From Chelativorans sp. AA-79 (lineage in GTDB: Bacteria; Pseudomonadota; Alphaproteobacteria; Rhizobiales; Rhizobiaceae), in assembly GCF_029457495.1 (NCBI RefSeq), contig NZ_CP120361.1, positions 620,001 through 684,000 on the forward strand: DNA of 64,000 bases, written 5' to 3'. Position numbers and translations under genes: made by a program. Shown one piece after another: positions 38,798 through 48,130 of this stretch; position 1 is the stretch's first letter; each line of letters opens with the position of its first letter. The notes under the pieces were generated by a model. The model ran no database searches and was not told the DNA's origin. It saw only the letters and a program-made list of their open reading frames with translations.

Positions 38798-38833
38798 CGA
38801 ACCCTCGCCGGGCGTGCTGCGCGTGCGCCCGGC

Positions 38834-39817
38834 TTATGACCCGTCCACCGGTGCCCGGACGCGCGGCGAGGCGGCCTCGGCCCTTCGTCCGCTGTATTCG
38901 GCAAGCGAGATGCCGCAGAAGACCAGAAGAAGCGCGGCGGCGTGGTAGAGGTGAAAATCCTCGCCGAGGATCAGGATGGAAAGCAGCGTCCCGAAAATCG
39001 GCACCAGATTGACGAAGAGCCCGGCGCGGTTGGGGCCGATGAGCTCGTTGCTGCGGATATAGAAGACCTGTGACAGGACAGAGGGCATGACGGCGACATA
39101 GATCACGATTGCCCAGCCCCTGAGATCCGGGAGGATCAGATCGCCGGTCGAATGCTCCCACGCAAGCAGCGGAACGGAGCTTGCCAGGGCGGAGGCGGCA
39201 AGCACCGTGATCATGCTCAGCCAATGGATCTCCGGCTTGAAGCGGAGACCCACCGTATAGAATCCGTAGACGAGCACGGCGATCAGCATCAAGAGATCGC
39301 CTAAGTTGATGTCGAGAGCGGCGAGCCTCGTGATGTCGCCGTGGCTTGCCGTCAGGCCGATACCGATGAGCGAGAGGAGAAAGCCCACAAGCTGGAGCCA
39401 GGTGGCCTTCACGCGGAAGACGAGGAAATTCACCACGATGATCACGAGCGGGATCGCCCCCTGCTCGATGGAGACGTTGACTGCCGAGGTGAGCGTCAGG
39501 GCACTGTACATGGCCGCGTTGAAGCAAGTGAAGCCGATCACGCCCAGGCTCGCCAGAAGAGGCAGATGCCGCTTCACGTCCGGCCAATCCCGGCGAAGCG
39601 GCTTCCACGCGAACGGCAGAAGAAGCGCAAGCGCGACGATCCAGCGCAGGAACGTGAGCGCGAAAGGAGACACGTGACCCACCGCCAGTTTCCCCGCCAC
39701 GGCGTTTCCGCCCCAGAAAAGCGTCGTCAGCAGAAGCAACGGATAGGCGGAATTGAGCATGCGGGGGGAGTCCGGATCATGATGCTGGTTCAGGGATAAA
39801 GCATCCATCCGCTTCAT
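38834..39817 (-). CDS. EamA/DMT family transporter
   Basis: 327 residues, ten predicted helices in two EamA repeats: TLFWGGNAVAGKLAVGHVSPFALTFLRW at the start and YIRSNELIGPNRAGLFVNLVPIFGTLLS in the second half. Drug/metabolite transporter superfamily; substrate unknown. The start may be an internal ATG (39760, MLNSAYPLLLL), which would remove a hydrophilic 19-residue leader. Sits between serA and purA on the opposite strand, as in related rhizobia. Confidence 0.83.
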   Translation of the reverse strand: MKRMDALSLNQHHDPDSPRMLNSAYPLLLLTTLFWGGNAVAGKLAVGHVSPFALTFLRWIVALALLLPFAWKPLRRDWPDVKRHLPLLASLGVIGFTCFNAAMYSALTLTSAVNVSIEQGAIPLVIIVVNFLVFRVKATWLQLVGFLLSLIGIGLTASHGDITRLAALDINLGDLLMLIAVLVYGFYTVGLRFKPEIHWLSMITVLAASALASSVPLLAWEHSTGDLILPDLRGWAIVIYVAVMPSVLSQVFYIRSNELIGPNRAGLFVNLVPIFGTLLSILILGEDFHLYHAAALLLVFCGISLAEYSGRRAEAASPRVRAPVDGS

Positions 39818-39952
39818 GCACTACCCCGCCTGAAATTCCCGCCGGCCTCCAGAGTGCGGCGAAAGAGGGGTCGCATCGAGCCCCGCATGAAGGTATAGAG
39901 CCTCTGGTTTTCGAAGGCCGGTGCACTCCGGCCGAGAGGAAGGAAAGCACTG

Positions 39953-41251
39953 ATGGCGAATGTGGTGGTCGTTGGCTCGCAATGGGGCGACGAGGGCAAG
40001 GGAAAGATCGTCGACTGGCTCTCCGAGCGCGCGGATGTGGTGGTGCGCTACCAGGGCGGACACAATGCCGGTCACACGCTCGTCATTGACGGGGTGAGCT
40101 ACAAGCTCTCGCTCCTGCCCTCCGGCGTGGTCCGGCAGGGAAAGCTTTCCGTCATCGGCAATGGCGTCGTCTTCGATCCGCATGCCTTCGTGGCGGAAGT
40201 GGAGCGGCTGAAGGGGCAGGGCGTGACGGTGACGCCCGACAGCCTGAAGATCGCCGAGAATACTGCTCTGATTCTCTCCCTGCATCGCGAACTTGACGGC
40301 TTCCGCGAGGACGCCGCCTCCAATTCGGGAACGAAGATCGGCACGACGCGACGCGGCATCGGCCCGGCCTATGAGGACAAGGTGGGCCGCCGTGCGGTCC
40401 GCGTGATGGACCTCGCCGATCCGGAGACGCTGGCGCTCAAGGTCGACCGGCTGCTCACCCACCACAACGCGCTTCGGCGCGGCCTCGGACATCCGGAGGT
40501 CTCCCACGAGGCGATCATGCAGGAGCTTACGTCGGTCGCGGAGAAGATCCTTCCCTTCGTCGACCGCGTGTGGACGATCCTCGACAATGCGCGGCGGGCG
40601 GGAAGCCGCATCCTGTTCGAAGGGGCGCAGGGGACGATGCTCGACATCGATCACGGCACCTATCCCTTCGTCACCTCGTCCAACACCGTGGCCGGGCAGG
40701 CTGCAACCGGCTCCGGCCTCGGCCCGGGCGCCGTGGACTATGTGCTGGGTATCACCAAGGCTTATACGACGCGGGTGGGCGAGGGGCCGTTCCCGACCGA
40801 GCAGGACAACGAGGTGGGCGACTTCCTCGGCACGCGCGGGCATGAGTTCGGCACGGTCACCGGGCGCAAGCGCCGCTGCGGCTGGTTCGACGCGGTCCTG
40901 GTGCGGCAAGCCGTGGTGGCCAACGGCATGAACGGCATCGCGCTCACCAAGCTCGACGTTCTCGATGGCCTGGATGAGATCAAGGTGTGCACAGGATACC
41001 GGCTCGACGGGCAGGTGATCGATTATCTTCCGGCAAGCCAGGGCGCGCAGGCGCGGCTCGAACCGATCTACGAGACGCTTGAGGGCTGGAAGGAAACGAC
41101 ACGCGGCGCGCGCCGCTGGAACGACCTGCCGGCCCAGGCGGTGAAATATGTGCGCCATATCGAAGAGCTCATCGGCGCGCCGGTCGCAATCCTTTCGACC
41201 AGCCCCGAGCGCGAAGACGCAATTCTGGTCACCGATCCGTTCCAGGACTAG
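39953..41251 (+). CDS. purA: adenylosuccinate synthetase
   Basis: 432 residues, starting [25 protein letters not shown] with the GTP-binding loop; further motifs [41 protein letters not shown] and [11 protein letters not shown]. Converts IMP and aspartate to adenylosuccinate. A perfect GGCCGG-N6-CCGGCC hairpin (39916-39933) sits just before the GAGAGGAAGG ribosome-binding site, possibly affecting translation. Confidence 0.98.
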   Translation: MANVVVVGSQWGDEGKGKIVDWLSERADVVVRYQGGHNAGHTLVIDGVSYKLSLLPSGVVRQGKLSVIGNGVVFDPHAFVAEVERLKGQGVTVTPDSLKIAENTALILSLHRELDGFREDAASNSGTKIGTTRRGIGPAYEDKVGRRAVRVMDLADPETLALKVDRLLTHHNALRRGLGHPEVSHEAIMQELTSVAEKILPFVDRVWTILDNARRAGSRILFEGAQGTMLDIDHGTYPFVTSSNTVAGQAATGSGLGPGAVDYVLGITKAYTTRVGEGPFPTEQDNEVGDFLGTRGHEFGTVTGRKRRCGWFDAVLVRQAVVANGMNGIALTKLDVLDGLDEIKVCTGYRLDGQVIDYLPASQGAQARLEPIYETLEGWKETTRGARRWNDLPAQAVKYVRHIEELIGAPVAILSTSPEREDAILVTDPFQD

Positions 41252-41623
41252 TTTTCGAGACGATCGTGCTTTCATGAAGCAGCCGCCCGATCTTCTTCTT
41301 TCCGTTGCTCGGATGCCGGAGAATATCGGCTGCCGGGAGCAGCGGTTCATCCGCATTTCTCCGGTCCTTGTCGGTGAAGCGGAATGCCTGCGAGGCGAGA
41401 ATCGGGCTGCATCTTGCGCTTTTCTTCCGGGCGGGAGAAAAGCGGCGCGGGCCGTTCTGGCGCAGGAATCCGAGCATATGGCCTAACACATTGAATTTTC
41501 GTGTGATCTCCGGCATGTCACAGTTTCAATATTTTGGGCCGTGTTGTAGTGTGACCACATTTTCGTGCGAGTTTCCGGCGAGTTTGGGTCCGCAACGGCA
41601 AGCAGGAGCAGGCATTTCAGATT
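41252..41623. other. 372-base intergenic region after purA, no gene recognised
   Basis: No conserved ORF or RNA recognised. The last 100 bases are AT-rich with GTCACA...TGTGAC arms about 26 bases apart, probably holding the promoter of the next gene. Confidence 0.4.
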
Positions 41624-43243
41624 ATGGCAGATTTTGCTGCGGTTTTGCGCAAGGCCGTCGAGGCGCTGAAGGATAACACGCCCGAGGCGCGCGAGAAAAT
41701 TTACCAGAAGGCACGCATCACGATCGAGGCCAAGCTTGCCGCGGTGTCGTCGCCACCCCAGGTGGCCGAGCGCCAGCGAGAGCTTCTGGAGGAGGCCATC
41801 GGCCAGGTGGAGGCGGACTATGCTCCGCCGCCGGCATCTTCCCTGGAGGACGATTTCGACAGCCTCCTTTCGGATCTCCAGGCCTTGGAACGGGCCGCCC
41901 CGGCCATCCGCCCGACGGAAGACGAGGAGGCCAGCAGCAACGGCGATGCCGAGACGCAGTGGGACCGCGCCGAGACGCCGCCGCCTGAGGCGCAGCACGC
42001 GCAGGATCCTTTCGACCCCGATGATGCGCAGTCCGCCGCCGGATGGTCAACCGGGGCCGGTCCGGCACTGCATGCCGATCCCGTCCGCGCTCCGCTCGAT
42101 GAGGTGGACTGGTCGCAGACCTCCCAGCCTTCCGTCGAGGGGCCGGAAGCGCTTCCTCCTGTCGAGGAAAGGCTGGCCGGCAATGCGCCGGCACGGCAGC
42201 GTCGCGGCGGGATCGTAAGACCGCTCGTCCTGCTGCTTCTCCTGCTTGCGGTGGGCGCTGCGGGTTATGGCGGCTGGCTCTATCGGGACGAAGCGTCACA
42301 GCTTGCAGGCTTTGCGAGTTTCGACGACCTGATCGCCGGGCGGGGGCGGGATGCACCTCGCGCCGAGCAGGACGCACCTCCCGCCGAACAGGATGGCGCC
42401 GGTGCGCAGGTTGCGGTAGCCGGGAATACCCAGCCGGCGGAGACCGAGCCGACACCTGCGCCGGAAGAGCAACCGGCAAGCGAAGTGCGGCAAAAATTCA
42501 CGCAAAGGCTGATGCCCGACGGCCGCGAGGTGGACGAAGGACCGGCGGGAGGCGAGCCGGGCCTTGGTGAAGGGACGTCCGTCGCGCAGGCGACGCAGGG
42601 GAGCGGCGCGCCTGTGCAGGGCAGCGGGCAGACAGGGGAGGCTTCTTCTGGAAGCGCTGCCGGCTCTGGTACGGATCAGGAGGCCCTGCCCGTCGGCCAG
42701 AAAGCCATCTTCTACGAGGAGCGCACGAACGCTTCGGAAGGCTATGCCGAGAACGGCTCCGTCGTCTGGTCCCTCATAGAGGAATCGCCGGGCGAAAACA
42801 TCCCTCCTGAGCCCGCCATCCAGGCGGAAGCCACGATCCCCGAGAAGGGCCTGCAGCTCAGGATGACCATCCGCCGCAACACGGACCAGTCGCTGCCGGC
42901 CAGCCATATCGTCGAGCTGATCTTCCTCACGCCGGAAAACTTCCAGGGCGGCGGCATCAGCAATGTGCTGCGGATGAGCATGAAGCGCACCGAGCAGGAC
43001 ACGGGAAGCCCGCTCCTCGGCATCCCGGCGAAGATCGCCGACGGCTTCTTCCTGGTGGCCCTGAGCGACAGCCAGGCCGATCAGCGGGTCAACCTGACGC
43101 TTCTGCGCCGGCAAAGCTGGATCGACATTCCGATCGTCTACAGCTCGGGGCGGCGGGCCCTCATCACCATGGAAAAGGGTGTGCCCGGCGAACGTATCTT
43201 CAACCAAGCGATCGATGCGTGGAGCCGCGATTCCAGCGGATAA
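41624..43243 (+). CDS. conserved membrane-anchored protein of unknown function
   Basis: 539 residues. Helical cytoplasmic N-terminus (MADFAAVLRKAVEALKDNTPEAREKIY, to about 75), acidic Pro/Ala-rich linker, one transmembrane helix near 202-222 (PLVLLLLLLAVGAAGYGGWLY), then a Gly/Ser/Glu-rich periplasmic linker and a folded C-terminal domain (about 355-535) rich in beta strands (QKAIFYEERT, LRMTIRRNTD, HIVELIFLTPENF, GRRALITMEKG). No known domain recognised. Lies between purA and rpoH, convergent with rpoH. Confidence 0.7.
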   Translation: MADFAAVLRKAVEALKDNTPEAREKIYQKARITIEAKLAAVSSPPQVAERQRELLEEAIGQVEADYAPPPASSLEDDFDSLLSDLQALERAAPAIRPTEDEEASSNGDAETQWDRAETPPPEAQHAQDPFDPDDAQSAAGWSTGAGPALHADPVRAPLDEVDWSQTSQPSVEGPEALPPVEERLAGNAPARQRRGGIVRPLVLLLLLLAVGAAGYGGWLYRDEASQLAGFASFDDLIAGRGRDAPRAEQDAPPAEQDGAGAQVAVAGNTQPAETEPTPAPEEQPASEVRQKFTQRLMPDGREVDEGPAGGEPGLGEGTSVAQATQGSGAPVQGSGQTGEASSGSAAGSGTDQEALPVGQKAIFYEERTNASEGYAENGSVVWSLIEESPGENIPPEPAIQAEATIPEKGLQLRMTIRRNTDQSLPASHIVELIFLTPENFQGGGISNVLRMSMKRTEQDTGSPLLGIPAKIADGFFLVALSDSQADQRVNLTLLRRQSWIDIPIVYSSGRRALITMEKGVPGERIFNQAIDAWSRDSSG

Positions 43244-43248
43244 GGAAA

Positions 43249-43268
43249 ACCCTCCCCGAGGGGAGGGT
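43249..43268 (-). terminator. rpoH terminator at convergent junction
   Basis: Perfect stem ACCCTCCCC / GGGGAGGGT with a 2-base loop; on the minus strand it is followed by TTTTCC. Confidence 0.7.
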
Positions 43269-43302
43269 CTCCAATTCCATCACGGCAGGCGGGGCCGGCC
43301 TG

Positions 43303-44223
43303 TTAAACCGAGGCGCGCTCGCCTTCGCCCCGTGCCGGGCGGACGGCCTGGGCCTGGCGCTTGGCGGAGGCCGTCACCGCCTCCTGCACCTTCTCGAACG
43401 CGCGAACCTCGATCTGGCGCACGCGCTCGCGGCTGATGTCGAACTCGCCGGAAAGCTCTTCCAGCGTCAGCGGCTCGTCGGAGAGGCGGCGTGCTTCGAA
43501 GATTCGGCGTTCGCGGTCGTTGAGCACGTCCATCGCATCCTCCAGCATGCGCCGGCGCGATTCGAGCTCGTCCTGCTCGACCAACATCTGTTCCTGGTTG
43601 TCGTGTTCGTCCACGAGCCAGTCCTGCCACTCGCCGGATTCGCCCTCGGTCGCCCGAATGGGCGCATTCAGCGAAGCGTCGCCCGACAGGCGGCGGTTCA
43701 TGGAGATCACCTCGTCCTCGCTCACATTGAGGCGGGTGGCGATCTCCGACACCTGCTCGGGATTGAGGTCGCCTTCCTCGAGCGCCTGGATCTTGCCCTT
43801 CACCTTGCGGAGATTGAAGAACAGCCGCTTCTGGTTGGCCGTGGTGCCCATCTTCACGAGGCTCCACGAGCGCAGGATATACTCTTGAATCGCCGCCTTG
43901 ATCCACCACATTGCGTATGTGGCAAGACGGAAGCCGCGTTCGGGCTCGAATTTCTTGACGGCCTGCATGAGGCCGACATTGCCCTCGGAGATCACCTCCC
44001 CGATGGGCAGGCCATAGCCACGATAGCCCATGGCGATCTTAGCCACGAGCCGTAGATGGCTGGTCACAAGCTTATGCGCAGCGTCGGTGTCGCCATGCTC
44101 ACGGTAGCGCTTCGCAAGCATGTACTCCTGCTCCGGCTGAAGCATGGGAAATCTGCGGATTTCCTCCAGGTAACGGGTGAGACCACCCTCGCCAGAAACA
44201 ATGCTCGGCAATGTCTGGGCCAT
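43303..44223 (-). CDS. rpoH: RNA polymerase heat-shock sigma factor RpoH
   Basis: 306 residues. Region 2.1-2.4 with LVAKIAMGYRGYGLPIGEVISEGNVGLMQAVKKFEPERGFRLATYAMWWIKAAIQEYI, RpoH box QKRLFFNLRK, and region 4 LTLEELSGEFDISRERVRQIEVRAFEKV. Located next to rluD, like RpoH1 of Sinorhizobium. AAGGAGGG precedes the chosen ATG (44223). Candidate target in the window: the ftsH promoter at 28671. Confidence 0.96.
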   Translation of the reverse strand: MAQTLPSIVSGEGGLTRYLEEIRRFPMLQPEQEYMLAKRYREHGDTDAAHKLVTSHLRLVAKIAMGYRGYGLPIGEVISEGNVGLMQAVKKFEPERGFRLATYAMWWIKAAIQEYILRSWSLVKMGTTANQKRLFFNLRKVKGKIQALEEGDLNPEQVSEIATRLNVSEDEVISMNRRLSGDASLNAPIRATEGESGEWQDWLVDEHDNQEQMLVEQDELESRRRMLEDAMDVLNDRERRIFEARRLSDEPLTLEELSGEFDISRERVRQIEVRAFEKVQEAVTASAKRQAQAVRPARGEGERASV

Positions 44224-44393
44224 ATTAGCACCCTCCTTTTCTCGACGCCCCCTCAGAGGCGGGCGGACGCGTGGCCGCATCGGTGCGCGCCACGACATAT
44301 AGCCTATATAGGAACAAATGCGGAGGAATTAAAGCTTCCCTTTCCGGTCAACAAAGCGTTACCGGGCTCGTGACTTCGATCCGCATTCTGTGA

Positions 44394-45425
44394 TCATAAA
44401 CCGGCGAAACCCTCCAAGAGTTCCGTCATGTCGTGTGGAATTGGCGCTTCGAACCGCATCATCTCACCCGTCTCGGGATGGCGGAAGGCGAGCAGGCGTG
44501 CATGAAGCGCCTGGCGCGGGAAGGCGGCGACCTTTGCCGCGAGCTGCGGCGGCAGCCGGTTCACCTTGGTGCGGAACGCACGGCCATAGGCCGGGTCGCC
44601 AACGAGAGGATGGCCGATATGCGCCATATGGACGCGGATCTGGTGTGTGCGGCCCGTCTCCAGCCTGCATTCGACGAGGGATGCGATCTGCTCCTCCGGC
44701 CGGCCAGGTCCATATCGCTCCAGCACGGCGTAGCGTGTGACCGCATGGCGCGCATCGGCCCGGCCCGCCGGCACCACGGCGCGCAGCGTGCGGTCGCTTG
44801 TCGAGCGACCGAGCGGTGCGACGACCGAGCCGGAGCTGCGCGGCGGCACGCCCCAGACCAGCGCCACATAGGCCCGCTCGAGGTCTCCATCCTGGCCGTG
44901 ATCGGCGAAGGCGTCGGCGAGCACCCGATGCGCGTGGTCGGCCTTGGCGACCACCATCACGCCGCTCGTATCGCGATCGAGCCGGTGCACGATGCCCGGC
45001 CGGCGAACGCCGCCGATGCCCGAAAGCGTGGCGCCGCAGTGGTGGATCAGCGCATTGACCAGTGTGCCGGTCCAGTTGCCCGGCCCGGGATGCACGACCA
45101 GGCCGGCCGGCTTGTCGATCACGATCAGGGCGTCGTCCTCGTAAAGGATACTGAGTGGTATGGCCTCGCCTTCGGGCTCTGGGGCTTCCGGCTCGGGTAG
45201 CATGATCCGGTAGCATTCGCCGGCGGAGACCTTCCGCTTGGGCTCACTCACGGCGCGGCCGTCGAGGCTTACTGCACCTTCGCGGATGATCGCCTGCACG
45301 CGGCTGCGCGAGAATTCAGGAGCAAGCAGTGCGGCAAGCCACTGGTCGAGGCGCTTGCCTTCCGCCGTTTCATCCGCGCGCAGCTCTTTCCATTCGCTGC
45401 CGGCTTCGTTATCAGGATCGCTCAT
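44394..45425 (-). CDS. rluD: 23S rRNA pseudouridine synthase RluD-type
   Basis: 343 residues. N-terminal S4 domain (RLDQWLAALLAPEFSRSRVQAIIREGAVSL), catalytic loop GIVHRLDRDTSGVMVVAK with the essential Asp, and RLETGRTHQIRVHMAHIGHPLVGDPAYG. Modifies U1911/1915/1917-type positions of 23S rRNA helix 69. Start at 45425 selected because the downstream sequence is conserved and the upstream frame is antisense to the neighbouring small gene. Upstream of rpoH on the same strand (170-base gap). Confidence 0.94.
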   Translation of the reverse strand: MSDPDNEAGSEWKELRADETAEGKRLDQWLAALLAPEFSRSRVQAIIREGAVSLDGRAVSEPKRKVSAGECYRIMLPEPEAPEPEGEAIPLSILYEDDALIVIDKPAGLVVHPGPGNWTGTLVNALIHHCGATLSGIGGVRRPGIVHRLDRDTSGVMVVAKADHAHRVLADAFADHGQDGDLERAYVALVWGVPPRSSGSVVAPLGRSTSDRTLRAVVPAGRADARHAVTRYAVLERYGPGRPEEQIASLVECRLETGRTHQIRVHMAHIGHPLVGDPAYGRAFRTKVNRLPPQLAAKVAAFPRQALHARLLAFRHPETGEMMRFEAPIPHDMTELLEGFAGL

Positions 45426-45455
45426 TTTCCGACTTTTCTTGCGATTGGAACATGC

Positions 45456-45860
45456 ATGGCAGGGCCGAACGCCTCGCTCGAACTCGACGAAGAGAAGCCG
45501 CTCGACCCGGCGGCAGAGCGCGTGCGCCGCAAGCTCGTGCGTTTCATGATCATCAATCTCGGCATCCTGTTCGCAGCGGTTATGGCGGTGGTGCTGGCGT
45601 TTGTCTACAAATCGGTGAAGGAGCCGGAGACCGCGGTCCCGCAGCCGGGCGCGTCCGATACCGCAGCTGTCCCCTCCGGCGAGACGGTTTCCGGCGACAT
45701 TCCGCTCCCGGTCGGCGCGCGCATCATCTCCCATGCTGCTTCCGGCAACCGGCTGACCCTGCATGTGGCGCTGGCGGGCGATCGCGAGGCGATCCTCCTT
45801 TACGACATCCCCGAAAGACGGCTGATCGGACGCTTCTCGGTCACCCGCGAAGCACGATGA
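45456..45860 (+). CDS. small single-pass membrane protein (possibly DUF6476-like)
   Basis: 134 residues: an acidic N-terminus, one transmembrane helix at about 30-49 (MIINLGILFAAVMAVVLAFV), a Pro/Ser-rich linker, and a small beta domain (GARIISHAASGNRLTLHVALAG...AILLYDIPERRLIGRFSV). Divergent from rluD with 30 bases between the starts, an arrangement I recall as common in alphaproteobacteria. Overlaps the next gene by ATGA. Function unknown; the DUF assignment is from memory and uncertain. Confidence 0.7.
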   Translation: MAGPNASLELDEEKPLDPAAERVRRKLVRFMIINLGILFAAVMAVVLAFVYKSVKEPETAVPQPGASDTAAVPSGETVSGDIPLPVGARIISHAASGNRLTLHVALAGDREAILLYDIPERRLIGRFSVTREAR

Positions 45861-46270
45861 GCGGCCCCGGCCGGCGCATCGCTCTCACCAGCCTCGTGGT
45901 GTGGGACTATGACGAAGCGATCGCCTGGTACCGTGAGAAGCTTGGCTTCCGCGTCATTGAGGACACGCGGATCGGCGACGGCGGAAAGCGCTGGGTGGTG
46001 GTTGGCCCGCAGAATGCGGGCGGCGCCTGCCTGCTTCTGGCGAAGGCCGACGGCGCCGCTCAGGAGGCCGCAATCGGCAATCAGTCCGGCGGCCGCGTTT
46101 TCCTCTTCCTCCATACGGACGATTTCCGGCGCGACCACCAGGCCATGCAGGCGCGCGGAGTGGTTTTCCGCGAAGAGCCACGCCGGGAAAGCTACGGCAT
46201 AGTGGCGGTCTTCGCCGATCTCTACGGCAATCTATGGGACCTTCTGGAGCCGTTTGACCGGAATGTTTGA
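45857..46270 (+). CDS. VOC (glyoxalase/bleomycin resistance) family protein
   Basis: 137 residues with the beta-alpha-beta3 pattern: LTSLVVWDYDEAIAWYREKLGFRVIED, then RVFLFLHTDDFRRDHQAMQARGVVF and VAVFADLYGNLWDLLE. Metal ligands could be an N-terminal residue, the His in FLHTDD, and the final Glu, but the first His is not obvious. Substrate unknown. Translationally coupled to the preceding membrane protein. Confidence 0.82.
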   Translation: MSGPGRRIALTSLVVWDYDEAIAWYREKLGFRVIEDTRIGDGGKRWVVVGPQNAGGACLLLAKADGAAQEAAIGNQSGGRVFLFLHTDDFRRDHQAMQARGVVFREEPRRESYGIVAVFADLYGNLWDLLEPFDRNV

Positions 46271-46331
46271 ACACGCCGTTCGAAGCTGTTGCATTCCAAT
46301 CCGATCGCGACTATATCGCGTGCTTCTGAGC

Positions 46332-46407
46332 GCTCCCATCGTCTAGCGGTCTAGGACGCCGCCCTCTCACGGCGGAAACAGGGGTTCGAGTCCCCTTGGG
46401 AGTACCA
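46332..46407 (+). tRNA. tRNA-Glu (CTC)
   Basis: Full cloverleaf: acceptor GCTCCCA/TGGGAGT, anticodon stem CCGCC/GGCGG with loop CTCTCAC giving anticodon CTC, T-loop GGTTCGAGTCC, encoded CCA end. Confidence 0.97.
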
Positions 46408-46625
46408 GATTTCCCCGATTTCCAAGAGACTGTAGAGCGGTTCGCCAGAGGCCCCTGGCGGCCATCTTCCGCGAGCGGGCCATGCTCGGCGACAGGCACG
46501 AAGCTTTGCAAGGAAGCCGGTGTCCATACGATGGATCTTTCCCGATTCGGACGAAGGAAGAGCCATGTTTGATTATGATCCGCAAGGCTGATAATCGACG
46601 CGCTACAGGCAGACGGAGACGGCAC

Positions 46626-47411
46626 GTGGATCTCGGAATCAGGAACAAGACGGCGCTGGTATTCGGCGCCGGCGGCGGGCTCGGCGGCGCGATCGCGAGG
46701 GCGCTCGCGGCCGAAGGCTGCTTCGTCTATGCCGCGGATATCAACGCGGAGGCGGCAGGCGCCACGGCTTCGGAGATCAAGGCTTCGGGCGGTGAGGCGG
46801 AAGCGGTCGCCTGGGATCTCGCAGATCTCCCGGCCGTGGAGAGCAATTTCGCTGCGATCGAGGCAAAGCGGGGCGGGGTGGACATCCTCGTCAACAACAC
46901 CGGCGGCCCGCCGCCCACGCCCGCTTCCGGCCAGTCGCCGGAGCTCTGGGCGAAGCATTTCCAGTCCATGGTGCTTTCGGTGATCGCCATTACCGACCGG
47001 GCGCTGCCCGGCATGCGCCAGCGGAATTGGGGGCGCATCGTCACCTCCACCTCCTCCGGCGTGGTGGCGCCGATTCCCAATCTCGGCATATCCAACGCAC
47101 TGCGGCTCTCACTCGTCGGCTGGTCCAAGACGCTCGCGCGTGAAGTCGGTCGCGACGGCGTTACCGCCAACATCGTCCTGCCCGGCCGCATCGCGACCCA
47201 GCGCATCAAGTTTCTCGATGAGCAGAAGGCCGCGCGAGAGAACCGCAGCGCCGAAGACGTGGCTGCGGAAAGCACCGCTTCCATCCCCGTCGGCCGCTAC
47301 GGCGAGCCGGCCGAATACGGCGATGCCGTCGCCTTTCTCGCCAGCGCGCGGGCATCCTATATCACCGGCTCCGTCATCCGGGTGGACGGCGGGCTCATCG
47401 CAAGCATCTGA
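46626..47411 (+). CDS. SDR family oxidoreductase (atypical active site)
   Basis: 261 residues. Rossmann motif TALVFGAGGGLGGAIA (TGxxxGxG type), NNTGGPPP in place of NNAG, and C-terminal YITGSVIRVDGGLI. The catalytic Ser is present (TSTSSG), but the YxxxK pair is replaced by S-N-A-L-R, a variant seen in a subfamily related to 3-oxoacyl reductases; catalysis may therefore differ. Start taken as GTG 46626 with GGAG upstream; an ATG at 46575 would add 17 Arg-rich residues. First gene of a three-gene catabolic operon directly after tRNA-Glu. Confidence 0.78.
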   Translation: MDLGIRNKTALVFGAGGGLGGAIARALAAEGCFVYAADINAEAAGATASEIKASGGEAEAVAWDLADLPAVESNFAAIEAKRGGVDILVNNTGGPPPTPASGQSPELWAKHFQSMVLSVIAITDRALPGMRQRNWGRIVTSTSSGVVAPIPNLGISNALRLSLVGWSKTLAREVGRDGVTANIVLPGRIATQRIKFLDEQKAARENRSAEDVAAESTASIPVGRYGEPAEYGDAVAFLASARASYITGSVIRVDGGLIASI

Positions 47412-47425
47412 TCCGGGGGACACCC

Positions 47426-48130
47426 ATGGCTTTGGACAAGAGCGCGATCGAGACGCTCAAGAACGTAACGACCGCCACGCTGACGACGATTCTTTTGAAG
47501 AAGGGGCTGCGCAATGTGTGGCTGCGCGGAACGAAACCGCTCGGGCCCGGCCAACCGCGCATCGTCGGGCGTGCCTTCACGCTGCGCTTCGTGCCCGCCC
47601 GCGAGGACCTCGCCACGCCGGCGAGCTGGGCCTCGCCCATCTCCACCCGCGCGGCCATCGAGGACATGCCGGAAGGCGCGGTGGTCGTGGCCGACGCCAT
47701 GGGCGTCACCGATGCCGGCATCTTCGGCGATATCCTCTGCGCGCGGATGGTGAAGCGCGGTGTGGCCGCGCTCGTGACGGACGGCGTCATGCGTGACGCG
47801 GCAGGTGTGCTGGATACCGGCCTGCCGGTCTGGTGCAGCGGGGTCGCGGCACCGCCCTCGGTGGCCGGGCTCACCTTCGTCGCGTGGCAGCAGCCGATCG
47901 CCTGCGGCGGCGTCGCTGTCTTCCCGGACGACATCATCGTCGTGGACGACGACGGCGCGGTGCTCATTCCGGCGGGGTTGCTCGACGAGCTGCTGGCGGA
48001 GGCGCCCGAGCAGGAGCGGATGGAAGCCTGGATCATGAAGGAGGTGGACCGCGGCGTTCCGCTTCCCGGTCTCTATCCCATGAATGCCGAGACCAAGGCG
48101 CGCTACGAAGCCGAGAAGGCCAAGGGATGA
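47426..48130 (+). CDS. RraA-like / HMG-CHA aldolase family protein
   Basis: 234 residues. Contains the divalent-metal motif D-x20-R-D in full (GDILC...GVMRDAAG), which distinguishes true class II 4-hydroxy-4-methyl-2-oxoglutarate/CHA aldolases and oxaloacetate decarboxylases from RNase E inhibitors. The intact motif and the operon with an aldolase-fold enzyme suggest a role in degrading a branched or carboxylated C6-C7 acid. Begins 15 bases after the SDR stop; overlaps the next gene (ATGA). Confidence 0.83.
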   Translation: MALDKSAIETLKNVTTATLTTILLKKGLRNVWLRGTKPLGPGQPRIVGRAFTLRFVPAREDLATPASWASPISTRAAIEDMPEGAVVVADAMGVTDAGIFGDILCARMVKRGVAALVTDGVMRDAAGVLDTGLPVWCSGVAAPPSVAGLTFVAWQQPIACGGVAVFPDDIIVVDDDGAVLIPAGLLDELLAEAPEQERMEAWIMKEVDRGVPLPGLYPMNAETKARYEAEKAKG

